The position numbers and the translations under genes are program-made. Of a DNA stretch of 64,000 bases, positions 27,095-34,271 are shown one piece after another. This stretch comes from Fimbriimonadaceae bacterium (GTDB taxonomy: Bacteria; Armatimonadota; Fimbriimonadia; Fimbriimonadales; Fimbriimonadaceae), in contig JADLBH010000002.1 of NCBI GenBank assembly GCA_020847855.1, positions 1-64,000 of the forward strand. Reading direction: 5' to 3'. Position 1 is the first letter of the stretch. Each line of letters opens with the position of its first letter. The notes beneath the pieces were generated by a model, which was given only the letters and a program-made list of their open reading frames with translations, was not told the origin of the DNA and did not search any database.

Positions 27095-27150
27095 ACGCTC
27101 AGGCACCGGGAATATACCCTCCGGCCTGGACGGGTCCCACCGGCGGACCG

Positions 27151-29250
27151 TCAATCCCTGGACGGCTCGGCGCCCAAGCCTAGCAGGCCCGCCGCAGGGT
27201 GCCCGGAAAGCTCGCGGTGCGACTCCCAGCCTCCCTCGACCCGCACCGGCTCGTAGCTTCCGTCGGGCAGGAGCCGCCACGCCTTGACTTGGTCGCGAAA
27301 GCCCGCGAGCACCACGTTCTCGCGGACGTAGCGGACATGCTCGGCCTCGCGCAATGGGACCAGAGCCTCGACCCGCCGATCGAGGTTCCTGCGCATCATG
27401 TCGCTGCTGCCGACCAGGGCCTCGGGAGCCCCACCATTCTCGAAGCAGTAGGCGCGACTATGCTCGAGGAACCGCCCCACCACGCTGACCACCTCGATGT
27501 TTTCACTCAGGCCTGGAACTCCGGGCCGCAAGCAACATATCCCGCGCACCGCTAGGCGCACTCGAACCCCGGCTCGGCTCGCCTCATATAGCGCGTCAAT
27601 GAGCTCAGGATCCACCAGGGCATTGACCTTGATCGCAATCTCGCCCCCTCCCGAGGTGCGGTGGATTGCAACTTCGCGTTCAATCTTGCCGATGATTTCG
27701 TCGCGCAGGTTGATCGGTGCGATGAGCAGCCGGCGGAACTCATCTTGCCGCGAGAAGCCCGTGAGATAGTTGAAGACCTCGCCGAGGTCGCGGCACACGT
27801 CCGGGTCGCAGGTGAGGAGGCCGAGGTCGGTGTAGAGCGCGGCGGTCGCGGGGTTGTAGTTGCCCGTCCCGATGTGGGCGTATTGGCGCACCCCGCCCGG
27901 CTCCTTGCGGACGATCAGCGCCAGCTTGCAGTGCACCTTGAGGTCCCGGAAGCCGTAGGTCACGTGGGCGCCCGCCTCCTCCAGCGCTTGCGACCATTGG
28001 AGGTTGTTGCCTTCGTCGAACCGCGCCTTCAGCTCGATCATCGCGGCGACCTGCTTGCCAGCTTCCGCCGCCCGCATCAGGCTCTCGACGATCGGAGAGC
28101 GCTCGCCCACGCGGTAGAGGGTCGCCTTGATCCCCAAGACGGCGGGGTCGGACGCCGCCGCTTCGAAGAACGTTTCGACGGGCCGGAAGCTGTCGTAGGG
28201 ATGGTGGAGCAGCACGTCGTGCTGGGACACGGTCTCGAAGAGTGACGCCGCGGAGTCGAGCCGCTCGAAGCGGACCGGGATGTGGCGCGGGTAGCGAAGC
28301 TCGGGAGCCTCCATCGCCGCGAGCTCCCAGCCGAACTCCAGCCCCAGGGGGCCCTCCGTGCGACGGAGGGCGGACTCTTCGAGGTCGAGCCCGTCAAGGA
28401 GCCGCCGCTCGACCTCGGACGGAGTGTCTGACCCGACCTCCAGGAGCACGGCGTCGCCGAACCGCCGCAACCGAAGCGTCTCCTCGACGGCGGTGATCAG
28501 GTCCGCCGCCTCCAGCTCACGAAGCTCGATATCGGCGTCCCGGACCACTCGGAACAGGCTGTGGCCCAGAACGTCCACCCCAGGGAAGAAGCTGCCGATG
28601 TGGGCGGCCAAGACGTCCTCGAGCAAGGCGAAGCGGCGGTCGGCGAGGCGAACGAGCCGCGGCAACACAGCCGGTACCTTGATCCGCGCCAGCCGGGACT
28701 CGTCCGCCGAATGGAGGAGGACCGCCAGGTTCAAGCTCCGGTTCGAGACGAACGGCACCGCACTGGGCGGGTCGAACAACAGCGGGGTGCAGACCGGGAA
28801 GATTTGGGTTCGGAAGTGCTCCGTTAGGGATACGTCCTCTTGGGCCGTCCACTCCTCGCGAGCCGCTACGACGATGCCGGCCTCGGCGAGCGCAGGGTGA
28901 AGGCCTCTCAGCCAGATTTCCGAAGCCGCCTCGCGGAGACTCGCTGCCACCTGGAAGCACATGTCCACTTGGGTGCCCGCGTCGAGTCCGTCCGGCGTCC
29001 GGTCGGCGATCCCGGCGTCCCGTTGCTCGATGAGCCCAGAGACGCGGACCATCAAGAACTCGTCGAGGTTGCTTTCGAAGATCGCGAGGAACTTCGCCCT
29101 TTCGAGGAGAGGGTTGGCCTCGTTGGCGGCCTCGGAGAGCACGCGCTCGTCGAAGGCGAGCCAGCTTAGCTCTCGGTTGAAGTAGCGCGGGTGCCCGCGC
29201 CACGCATTCGTTGCCTTACTGGACGTTATGGCCAGATCGCGGATTCTCAC
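27151..29250 (-). CDS. ppk1: Polyphosphate kinase 1
   Basis: Makes inorganic polyphosphate from ATP. The 699-residue length and the four-domain PPK1 plan fit: the N-terminal YFNRELSWLAFDERVL, a head domain, and two phospholipase-D-like catalytic domains. The autophosphorylated histidine is His459 in YAHIGTGNYN, and a second conserved histidine lies in FLEHSRAYCF. The frame begins with GTG without an obvious ribosome binding site, so the first ~20 residues are uncertain. A Ppx/GppA gene lies 2.5 kb upstream on the same strand, separated by a cassette on the opposite strand. Confidence 0.96.
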   Translation of the reverse strand: MRIRDLAITSSKATNAWRGHPRYFNRELSWLAFDERVLSEAANEANPLLERAKFLAIFESNLDEFLMVRVSGLIEQRDAGIADRTPDGLDAGTQVDMCFQVAASLREAASEIWLRGLHPALAEAGIVVAAREEWTAQEDVSLTEHFRTQIFPVCTPLLFDPPSAVPFVSNRSLNLAVLLHSADESRLARIKVPAVLPRLVRLADRRFALLEDVLAAHIGSFFPGVDVLGHSLFRVVRDADIELRELEAADLITAVEETLRLRRFGDAVLLEVGSDTPSEVERRLLDGLDLEESALRRTEGPLGLEFGWELAAMEAPELRYPRHIPVRFERLDSAASLFETVSQHDVLLHHPYDSFRPVETFFEAAASDPAVLGIKATLYRVGERSPIVESLMRAAEAGKQVAAMIELKARFDEGNNLQWSQALEEAGAHVTYGFRDLKVHCKLALIVRKEPGGVRQYAHIGTGNYNPATAALYTDLGLLTCDPDVCRDLGEVFNYLTGFSRQDEFRRLLIAPINLRDEIIGKIEREVAIHRTSGGGEIAIKVNALVDPELIDALYEASRAGVRVRLAVRGICCLRPGVPGLSENIEVVSVVGRFLEHSRAYCFENGGAPEALVGSSDMMRRNLDRRVEALVPLREAEHVRYVRENVVLAGFRDQVKAWRLLPDGSYEPVRVEGGWESHRELSGHPAAGLLGLGAEPSRD

Positions 29251-29455
29251 TCGTTGTGACTCACAGATTTCGGCAAGGGTTTGGGGTGGTACGCCCTGGT
29301 TCGCGAGAGGGCACCTAAGCCAATTCTTCTCTGAATCAGTCTACTTGGAGCAGCGCGCGAGCAACCGCTTCACCGAGCCTTGTGGAGATCGGAGTTGGAT
29401 CGGGTCCACGGGATTCGAATTGATACTAGGTCGAAAGCCCTAGAAGAACTTTGGC

Positions 29456-30046
29456 ATGGACTACATAATAAACTTCAGAGCCGATCATGATTCAGGTCAG
29501 GTCAGGTCAGGTCAGGTCAGGTCAGGTCAGGTCAGGTCAGGTCAGGTCAGTTGGTGGCTAGCCTTGGTAGCAACCGCACTGGCGATCCTAGTCTGTGCTC
29601 ACGCACGCTGGGGAGACGGCTGGCTGGCTCGACTTTTGGCTTCGGGTGCGCGGGTTGAGCAGAAGAGTCCAAGCTTGGGAACACCGATCCAGCTCCCAGC
29701 ATCGGACTCGTTAGGGCGCCCCCTCCATCGAGGACGGGAAACGGTGATCGTCTACGTGGGCGAATGCCAATCGTGCTCGATGAGCGCGTTCGAGCCCAGA
29801 AAACTACGATCCAGCAGACCAGCCCAGATCCTCGTACTGTCTTCAAGTCCTTCGACGCAACTTCCTTCGGCATTGACGAGTTCACCGGGTGTCTATGTGG
29901 TAGGGTTGCCGGTTGCGGCTGGAATGATTGCGGCGTTGGATCCTGAGGTCGCGCCTTGGACGTATGTGCTCGACTCGAATTCGCGACTGACATGGGTGGG
30001 AGATAGCCCGAAAGATATGCCGGAAGGAGTCACCTATGAGCAGTAG
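29456..30046 (+). CDS. Thioredoxin-like CxxC membrane protein with repeat-encoded N-terminus
   Basis: A 196-residue frame, first gene of a four-gene cassette. Residues 13-31 are encoded by a TCAGG pentanucleotide array and read as SGQVR repeats. A transmembrane helix follows (about 34-50), then an extracytoplasmic region of thioredoxin-like type (about 68-190) with a VYVGECQSCS motif (CxxC). Because five is not a multiple of three, gain or loss of one repeat unit would shift the reading frame. Start is uncertain: the ATG at 29456 has a poor ribosome binding site, and translation could also begin at a TTG after the repeat. It overlaps the next gene by 11 bp. Confidence 0.7.
   Translation: MDYIINFRADHDSGQVRSGQVRSGQVRSGQVSWWLALVATALAILVCAHARWGDGWLARLLASGARVEQKSPSLGTPIQLPASDSLGRPLHRGRETVIVYVGECQSCSMSAFEPRKLRSSRPAQILVLSSSPSTQLPSALTSSPGVYVVGLPVAAGMIAALDPEVAPWTYVLDSNSRLTWVGDSPKDMPEGVTYEQ
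29492..29550. repeat. Pentanucleotide tandem repeat (TCAGG x 11.8)
   Basis: Eleven perfect TCAGG units plus TCAG, without a single mismatch, span 59 bp. The array lies near the 5' end of the CxxC membrane protein gene. Perfect short tandem arrays of a unit not divisible by three are the hallmark of slipped-strand contingency loci. Confidence 0.97.
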
Positions 30047-30620
30047 GAGACGATCCGCATTGACCCTCACCGAGGTGATCGTTGTCGTGGCGATCGTCGT
30101 GACGCTAGCTGCTATAGTTTTCCCTACTTTCAGTAAGGCGAAGGATCGGACTAAGGAAGCAAAGTGCAGATCCAACCTTCGCCAGCTCTGGACAGGTCTT
30201 ATGCTCTATCGCGAGGCCGAGGGTGCGGTGGATACTCCTGCGGACGGTGTGAGCATGCGCTGGCCGATGCATCTGAGCTGCGTGATGTTCCCGGCTGACT
30301 GCTGGGAGAACAACCATCCGGAGATCTCCTGCGGCGGCGTCAATCCGCGACTGTTCCCACATGCCGGATACAGCCAAATGTGGGCTCAGCCCGCAACATC
30401 CCCCCTCTACAACAAGGCGCAGGAGGACGCGTGGATCGCGTACCTTGAAAAGGCGGGGAGTGGGGCCGTCATCATCAGCGATCCCAACCACCAATTGCAC
30501 TATCCGGCGAACCAGTGGACGATCCAGCGGGTCACGGCGGTAGCGTTCGACGGCAGTATACGAACGAGGATACGCCGCGGGAATCCTATGAACTATGCCT
30601 GGTGGCTGGACGGACAATAG
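30036..30620 (+). CDS. Prepilin-type N-terminal protein (pseudopilin-like)
   Basis: A 194-residue protein with a class III signal: basic leader (SSRRRSA), LTLTE with Glu at +5, and a long hydrophobic helix (VIVVVAIVVTLAAIVFP), followed by KAKDRTKEAKCRSNLRQL as in DUF1559-type or type II pseudopilins. Position -1 is Ala rather than the usual Gly. The C-terminal domain ends with a RVTAVAFDGSI strand pattern. GGAAGGAG lies seven bases before the ATG, the best ribosome binding site of the cassette. It sits between a CxxC protein and a Cys-rich peptide, so it may act in assembly or export of that peptide; this is inference. Confidence 0.82.
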   Translation: MSSRRRSALTLTEVIVVVAIVVTLAAIVFPTFSKAKDRTKEAKCRSNLRQLWTGLMLYREAEGAVDTPADGVSMRWPMHLSCVMFPADCWENNHPEISCGGVNPRLFPHAGYSQMWAQPATSPLYNKAQEDAWIAYLEKAGSGAVIISDPNHQLHYPANQWTIQRVTAVAFDGSIRTRIRRGNPMNYAWWLDGQ

Positions 30621-30690
30621 AACTGATAGGGCGAGGAGTTGGCTCGCGATCGGGAGCACGAATGAAGGACATGACGAGGAGAACAAGAAG

Positions 30691-31059
30691 ATGAAAAGAG
30701 TACGAGAACAAGGACAAGCCATTGGTAAGAAGCAAGGATCGTTCGCCAGAGTTTGGGCTGTTGCAGGGTTGGCATCTGTGTCGCTCGCGGCGGTGGCCGG
30801 ACTGTGCGACTGGACGTGGGTAGGAGGTTGTACGACCGTAGACTGCCAACGTATCTGGTGCGGGAAGGACGACCATATCAACACGATCGTCTATTGCCAA
30901 ACCCAGAACGAGGGCACCGTTTGTTGCCAGTGTACATTCGACTATTGGACTTGCAAAGGGAGCCTTCCCTGCCCCAACCCCTTTATGGTCGAGAAGAAAA
31001 AGCAGGAGACGCAAGGTGCGGAGTGCCAGGGGTCGCCTTCCCTGGAGTGTGTCTTCTAA
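30691..31059 (+). CDS. Exported 12-cysteine peptide
   Basis: A 122-residue protein. A long basic leader and hydrophobic helix (about 20-38, VWAVAGLASVSLAAVAG) form a signal peptide, and all twelve cysteines lie after it within about 80 residues, including a VCCQC cluster. An even cysteine number and none in the leader suggest six disulfides in an extracytoplasmic domain. GAGGAG lies ten bases before ATG. No family is recognised. The neighbouring CxxC membrane protein could be its oxidase or isomerase (inference). Methylamine dehydrogenase small subunits also carry about 12 cysteines, but no clear sequence match is seen. Confidence 0.7.
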   Translation: MKRVREQGQAIGKKQGSFARVWAVAGLASVSLAAVAGLCDWTWVGGCTTVDCQRIWCGKDDHINTIVYCQTQNEGTVCCQCTFDYWTCKGSLPCPNPFMVEKKKQETQGAECQGSPSLECVF

Positions 31060-31079
31060 GGCGGCGCAAGAGAGTAACC

Positions 31080-31742
31080 ATGGCAGAGAAGACGCGACTT
31101 GTCAGCAAGCGGGCTCAGGTGCTCCTAGGAGCCGCCGTCCTCCTCCTTTCAGGCATCTATGTTTGGAAGGGCGTTCGGCTCGGATCCGCGGACACTGCCG
31201 AGGCAGTCCTCTTCCAACTATTAGACGGTCGGACCGACGAGGTCTATCGCATGGCGACGCCTGAGGAGAAGGAGCATCTCACATTGGCCGAGTGGAAGCA
31301 GGTCTATCACGGGCTTATCGCACCACGGCTACGGCGATTCGACGTGGATCGTAAAGGGATGAAGTCTGCGAGCGGGGCTGGCGACTCCGTAGGGAACAAG
31401 TGGGTACAGTTCAACGGCTCGAATAAGGACACGCTTTCCACCGGGGTGACGGTGTGGATGTCCGAGCAGGGCGCGACGGGCCCGATGCTCATGTCTACGC
31501 TCGCCCTAGTTTGGAGGCTTGACTACCTGGAGAAGCACGGAACCGACTTTCGCAATGGGGGCCTTGCCCGCGCCTACTATGAGGGACTGCGAGCGGATCG
31601 TGGCGCTCTCGAGGCGGCGGGACTCCGAGGTATCTATTTCTCACCAAGCGAAGGCTTCCTCGACTTCGACCAGGCGGAAGACCGCTGGAAGAAGCGGATC
31701 GAAGCAGGCGAGGCACAGGCGGTCAAAGGCACCACTTCTTGA
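31080..31742 (+). CDS. Membrane-anchored protein of the Cys-rich cassette, unknown
   Basis: A 220-residue protein with a short basic N-terminus, one transmembrane segment (about 12-29) and a soluble domain beginning with DTAEAVLFQLLDGRTDEVYRMATPEEKEHLT. It resembles small DUF4878- or NTF2-like accessory domains in its helical start followed by strands, but no family is certain. It begins 21 bp after the Cys-rich gene. Its 3' end overlaps the convergent Ppx/GppA gene by 20 bp, so it closes the cassette. Confidence 0.7.
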   Translation: MAEKTRLVSKRAQVLLGAAVLLLSGIYVWKGVRLGSADTAEAVLFQLLDGRTDEVYRMATPEEKEHLTLAEWKQVYHGLIAPRLRRFDVDRKGMKSASGAGDSVGNKWVQFNGSNKDTLSTGVTVWMSEQGATGPMLMSTLALVWRLDYLEKHGTDFRNGGLARAYYEGLRADRGALEAAGLRGIYFSPSEGFLDFDQAEDRWKKRIEAGEAQAVKGTTS

Positions 31743-32664
31743 ACCCTCCGCAGGCCATTTCTAGTACGGCGCCCTCGCGCACGCCGTATTCGCTGACCGT
31801 GACCTTGTCCAGGGACGCGGACGCCATGACTTCGAGGAACACCAGTGCACCGGGCAGCAGCGTAGCGGCCCGTTGCGGCTTGACGCGGAACCTGGCCTCG
31901 ACTTGCGACCGCGTGAGCCCAGCGGTCGCCCAGGCGAGGTACTCGAGCTCCTGGCGATGGAGGGCCCGTTCGCCGTCCGGGTGAAGCGCCCGCACGAGCC
32001 CCCTCGCAACCCCCCCGCTCGCCACGAGCCTAACGACCCCATCGAAATGGGAACGGGGGGGCAAGGATCGCCGAATGTATTCGCGAACCCGTACCACGCT
32101 CTCCTCGTCGGTAGGTTGAACCAGGTTCATCTCCGCCTTCAGCGTCCCGGTCCCGAGTCGTAGCGAGCGCTCCCAAACCGCCCGGTCCTCGACGAACCTC
32201 GCGAGTTGAACGCTGCCGCCCCCGCATTCGGCAAACAGCGCCGGGCTCGGCCCGTCGGAGTCCAGCAGAGCGCCTCGGAGACCGAGTTCGGCCTCGCGCT
32301 CGGGCTTGACGATCTCGACAGGGAGTCCGGTCTTGGCCTCGATCCGCTCGGCCAGCGCGGTTGCACCTTCCGCGCGTCGGAACGACTCGGTTGCGAAGAG
32401 GTAACAGCCCTTGGCCTCGCAGTCCTTGCTGACTTGGACGAACCGCGCGACGGCCCTGCTGACCGACTTGGCCAAAGCGCTAGGGATCGCGCCTTCACGG
32501 GCTACCGCCTCGCCAAGGCCCACCCAAACGGAACGATCCTCCAGTTCCTCGAGCCCGCCGCGATCCACCCGGGCGACCAAGAGGTGGACGGTGTTGCTCC
32601 CGATATCGGCGGCGGCGAAGACGTTTGCCAGTGGTTCGAAGAGTATTCCAATCGTCCTTCGCAT
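31723..32664 (-). CDS. Ppx/GppA phosphatase family protein
   Basis: An ASKHA-fold enzyme that degrades polyphosphate or pppGpp. The 313-residue length matches the short two-domain Ppx form. The family motifs ADIGSNTVHLLVA (about 19-31), LFATESFRRA, EAELGLRG and ECGGGSVQLA are present. With ppk1 nearby and rel in the window, both substrates are plausible. It probably once adjoined ppk1. Its 3' end overlaps the oppositely oriented cassette gene by 20 bp. Confidence 0.9.
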   Translation of the reverse strand: MRRTIGILFEPLANVFAAADIGSNTVHLLVARVDRGGLEELEDRSVWVGLGEAVAREGAIPSALAKSVSRAVARFVQVSKDCEAKGCYLFATESFRRAEGATALAERIEAKTGLPVEIVKPEREAELGLRGALLDSDGPSPALFAECGGGSVQLARFVEDRAVWERSLRLGTGTLKAEMNLVQPTDEESVVRVREYIRRSLPPRSHFDGVVRLVASGGVARGLVRALHPDGERALHRQELEYLAWATAGLTRSQVEARFRVKPQRAATLLPGALVFLEVMASASLDKVTVSEYGVREGAVLEMACGGFKKWCL

Positions 32665-32720
32665 CGCAATCCAGGCACCTCTGGGCCCGCGGCTCGCCCA
32701 GGGGTATGATCCTGCCGCTA

Positions 32721-32796
32721 GCGCTCGTAGCTCAGTGGATAGAGCACCAGCTTGCGGAGCTGGGGGTCGGAGGTTCGAATCCTCTCGAGCGCGCCA
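32721..32796 (+). tRNA. tRNA-Arg (anticodon GCG)
   Basis: A complete 76-nt cloverleaf with encoded CCA (32794-32796). The acceptor GCGCTCG pairs with CGAGCGC, the discriminator is G, the D-arm has the arginine identity base A20 (GTGGATAGAGC), and the T-loop is TTCGAAT. The anticodon loop TTGCGGA gives GCG at 32754-32756. Apart from G34 it looks like the usual bacterial tRNA-Arg(ACG), whose A34 is deaminated to inosine. Confidence 0.95.
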
Positions 32797-32947
32797 CCCT
32801 CGCAGTCGTCCTTAATGGACGGCCAGGTCGGGCTCCGCTCGAAGCAGCACATTCCAAGAAGCAGGTCGGGAAGGTTTACGGCCGAGACCCCTCGAGGGCA
32901 GGGGCATATGGGCCGGCAGCCCGCTGCCAAGGCTCCATAATCGGAGC

Positions 32948-33391
32948 ATGAACCAAGGTGTGGGAAGGATCGGGTTCTGGGCGAGCGCACTGTGCGCCGT
33001 ACACTGTGCCCTGACTGGTATCCTGGTCGCCCTGGCGCCGCTTCTCGTGCCTCACTGGCTGCACGACGTTCGCGTCGAAGGAGCCCTCTTGTCCGTGACT
33101 GTCGTCTTTGGCGGGTATTCGGCGATCGTGGGATTTCGAAGGCATCGTCGCTCTTGGCCCGCGTTCCTTCTCTTGGCCGGTCTCGCTGGAGTTTCGCTAG
33201 GCGCCCTCCTTGCGCACCAGGGGGCGCGCCACGAAGTCTCGCCGCTGGGCATCGGGCTGAGCCTGGCCGGTGGGGTACTCCTCGTCTCGTTCTACATCGT
33301 GAACGCCAGGCTTGCGACGAGGTGCGGCTGCCCCGCGTGCTCCCCGGCCCAGGAGGCTGGGGCCCAAGAGCCACGGGTACGCGAGGTCTAG
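32948..33391 (+). CDS. MerC-domain membrane protein
   Basis: A 147-residue protein with four transmembrane helices. It has the MerC hallmarks: a cysteine pair in the first helix (ALCAVHCAL) and a cysteine cluster after the last helix (CGCPAC). MerC proteins of mer operons import Hg(II), but chromosomal MerC-domain proteins without merA or merR nearby, as here, are common and of unknown role. The segments ARHEVSPLGIGLSLAGG and SFYIVNARLATRC are typical of the chromosomal group. Confidence 0.85.
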   Translation: MNQGVGRIGFWASALCAVHCALTGILVALAPLLVPHWLHDVRVEGALLSVTVVFGGYSAIVGFRRHRRSWPAFLLLAGLAGVSLGALLAHQGARHEVSPLGIGLSLAGGVLLVSFYIVNARLATRCGCPACSPAQEAGAQEPRVREV

Positions 33392-33428
33392 GCCTGAGCC
33401 AGGGTTGCCGCCTGGGTAACTTGCAGGC

Positions 33429-34271
33429 GTGAAGATTCGTCTCGGCCACTCCCCCGACAGCGACGATGCGTTTATGTTCTACGGCCTCGCCAACGGCCAG
33501 GTCGAGACTGAGCTCGAGTTCGAGCACATTCTCCGAGACATCCAGACCTTGAACGAATGGGCCCGCGAGGGCAGGTTGGAGAGCACGGCGGTGAGCGTCC
33601 ATGCCTTTGCCTACGTCTCCGACAAGTACTCGCTGTTGCGTCACGGAGGCAGTTTCGGCGAGGGCTATGGCCCGATGATCGTGGCAACCTCCGCGATGGA
33701 CCCTTCCGCGCTCGCCAAGGCGAGGATCGCGATTCCGGGAGTGCTAACCAGCGCATACCTCCAGCTCCGGCTTTGGTTCACCGAGCAGTTCGGGCCAGGG
33801 GCCGAGCCGACGATCGAGTTGGTCCCGTTCGACGAGATCATGGGCCACGTGGCACGCGGTGCCGCCGACGCCGGCCTCATCATCCATGAGGGCCAACTCA
33901 CCTACGAGGAGGAGGGGATGCACGAGGTCGTGAACATGGGCAAATGGTGGCGTGCGAAAACCGGGCTGCCGCTCCCTCTCGGCGTCAACGTGGTTCGCAA
34001 AGACCTCGGGCACGAGGTGTGCGCGGAGGTGAGCCGATGCATGCGGGAGAGCATTGACGCGGGCTTGGGCCAACGCCAGCGCGCGCTCGACTATGCCTTA
34101 CAGTTTGCGCGGGGGATGGACCGTGGCACGAGCGACACCTTCGTGGGGATGTACGTCAACGACCGCACCCGCGACATGGGTGAGGAAGGCATTGCCGCAA
34201 TCCGGTTGCTCCTAGAAGAAGGGGCGAGGATCGGGGTCGTCCCCCCGGTCGTGGTCGACGTCGTGGACTAG
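33429..34271 (+). CDS. mqnD: 1,4-dihydroxy-6-naphthoate synthase (futalosine pathway)
   Basis: MqnD converts cyclic dehypoxanthine futalosine to 1,4-dihydroxy-6-naphthoate in the futalosine route to menaquinone. The 280-residue protein starts with the diagnostic LGHSPDSDDAFMFYGL and has the periplasmic-binding-protein-like fold, with AVSVHAFAYV, GYGPMIVA, the DAGLIIHEGQLTYEEEG segment and LPLGVNVVRKDL. The start is a GTG. It overlaps the convergent histidine kinase gene by 4 bp. It implies menaquinone made by the mqn route; the other mqn genes are elsewhere. Confidence 0.95.
   Translation: MKIRLGHSPDSDDAFMFYGLANGQVETELEFEHILRDIQTLNEWAREGRLESTAVSVHAFAYVSDKYSLLRHGGSFGEGYGPMIVATSAMDPSALAKARIAIPGVLTSAYLQLRLWFTEQFGPGAEPTIELVPFDEIMGHVARGAADAGLIIHEGQLTYEEEGMHEVVNMGKWWRAKTGLPLPLGVNVVRKDLGHEVCAEVSRCMRESIDAGLGQRQRALDYALQFARGMDRGTSDTFVGMYVNDRTRDMGEEGIAAIRLLLEEGARIGVVPPVVVDVVD

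Noticed and set aside
29492-29550. CRISPR array or telomere-like repeat
   Set aside because: The unit is only five bases with no spacers; it is a simple tandem repeat.
30691-31059. Methylamine dehydrogenase small subunit (MauA)
   Set aside because: Cysteine number and export signal are similar, but the Trp positions needed for the cofactor and other mau genes are not recognisable.
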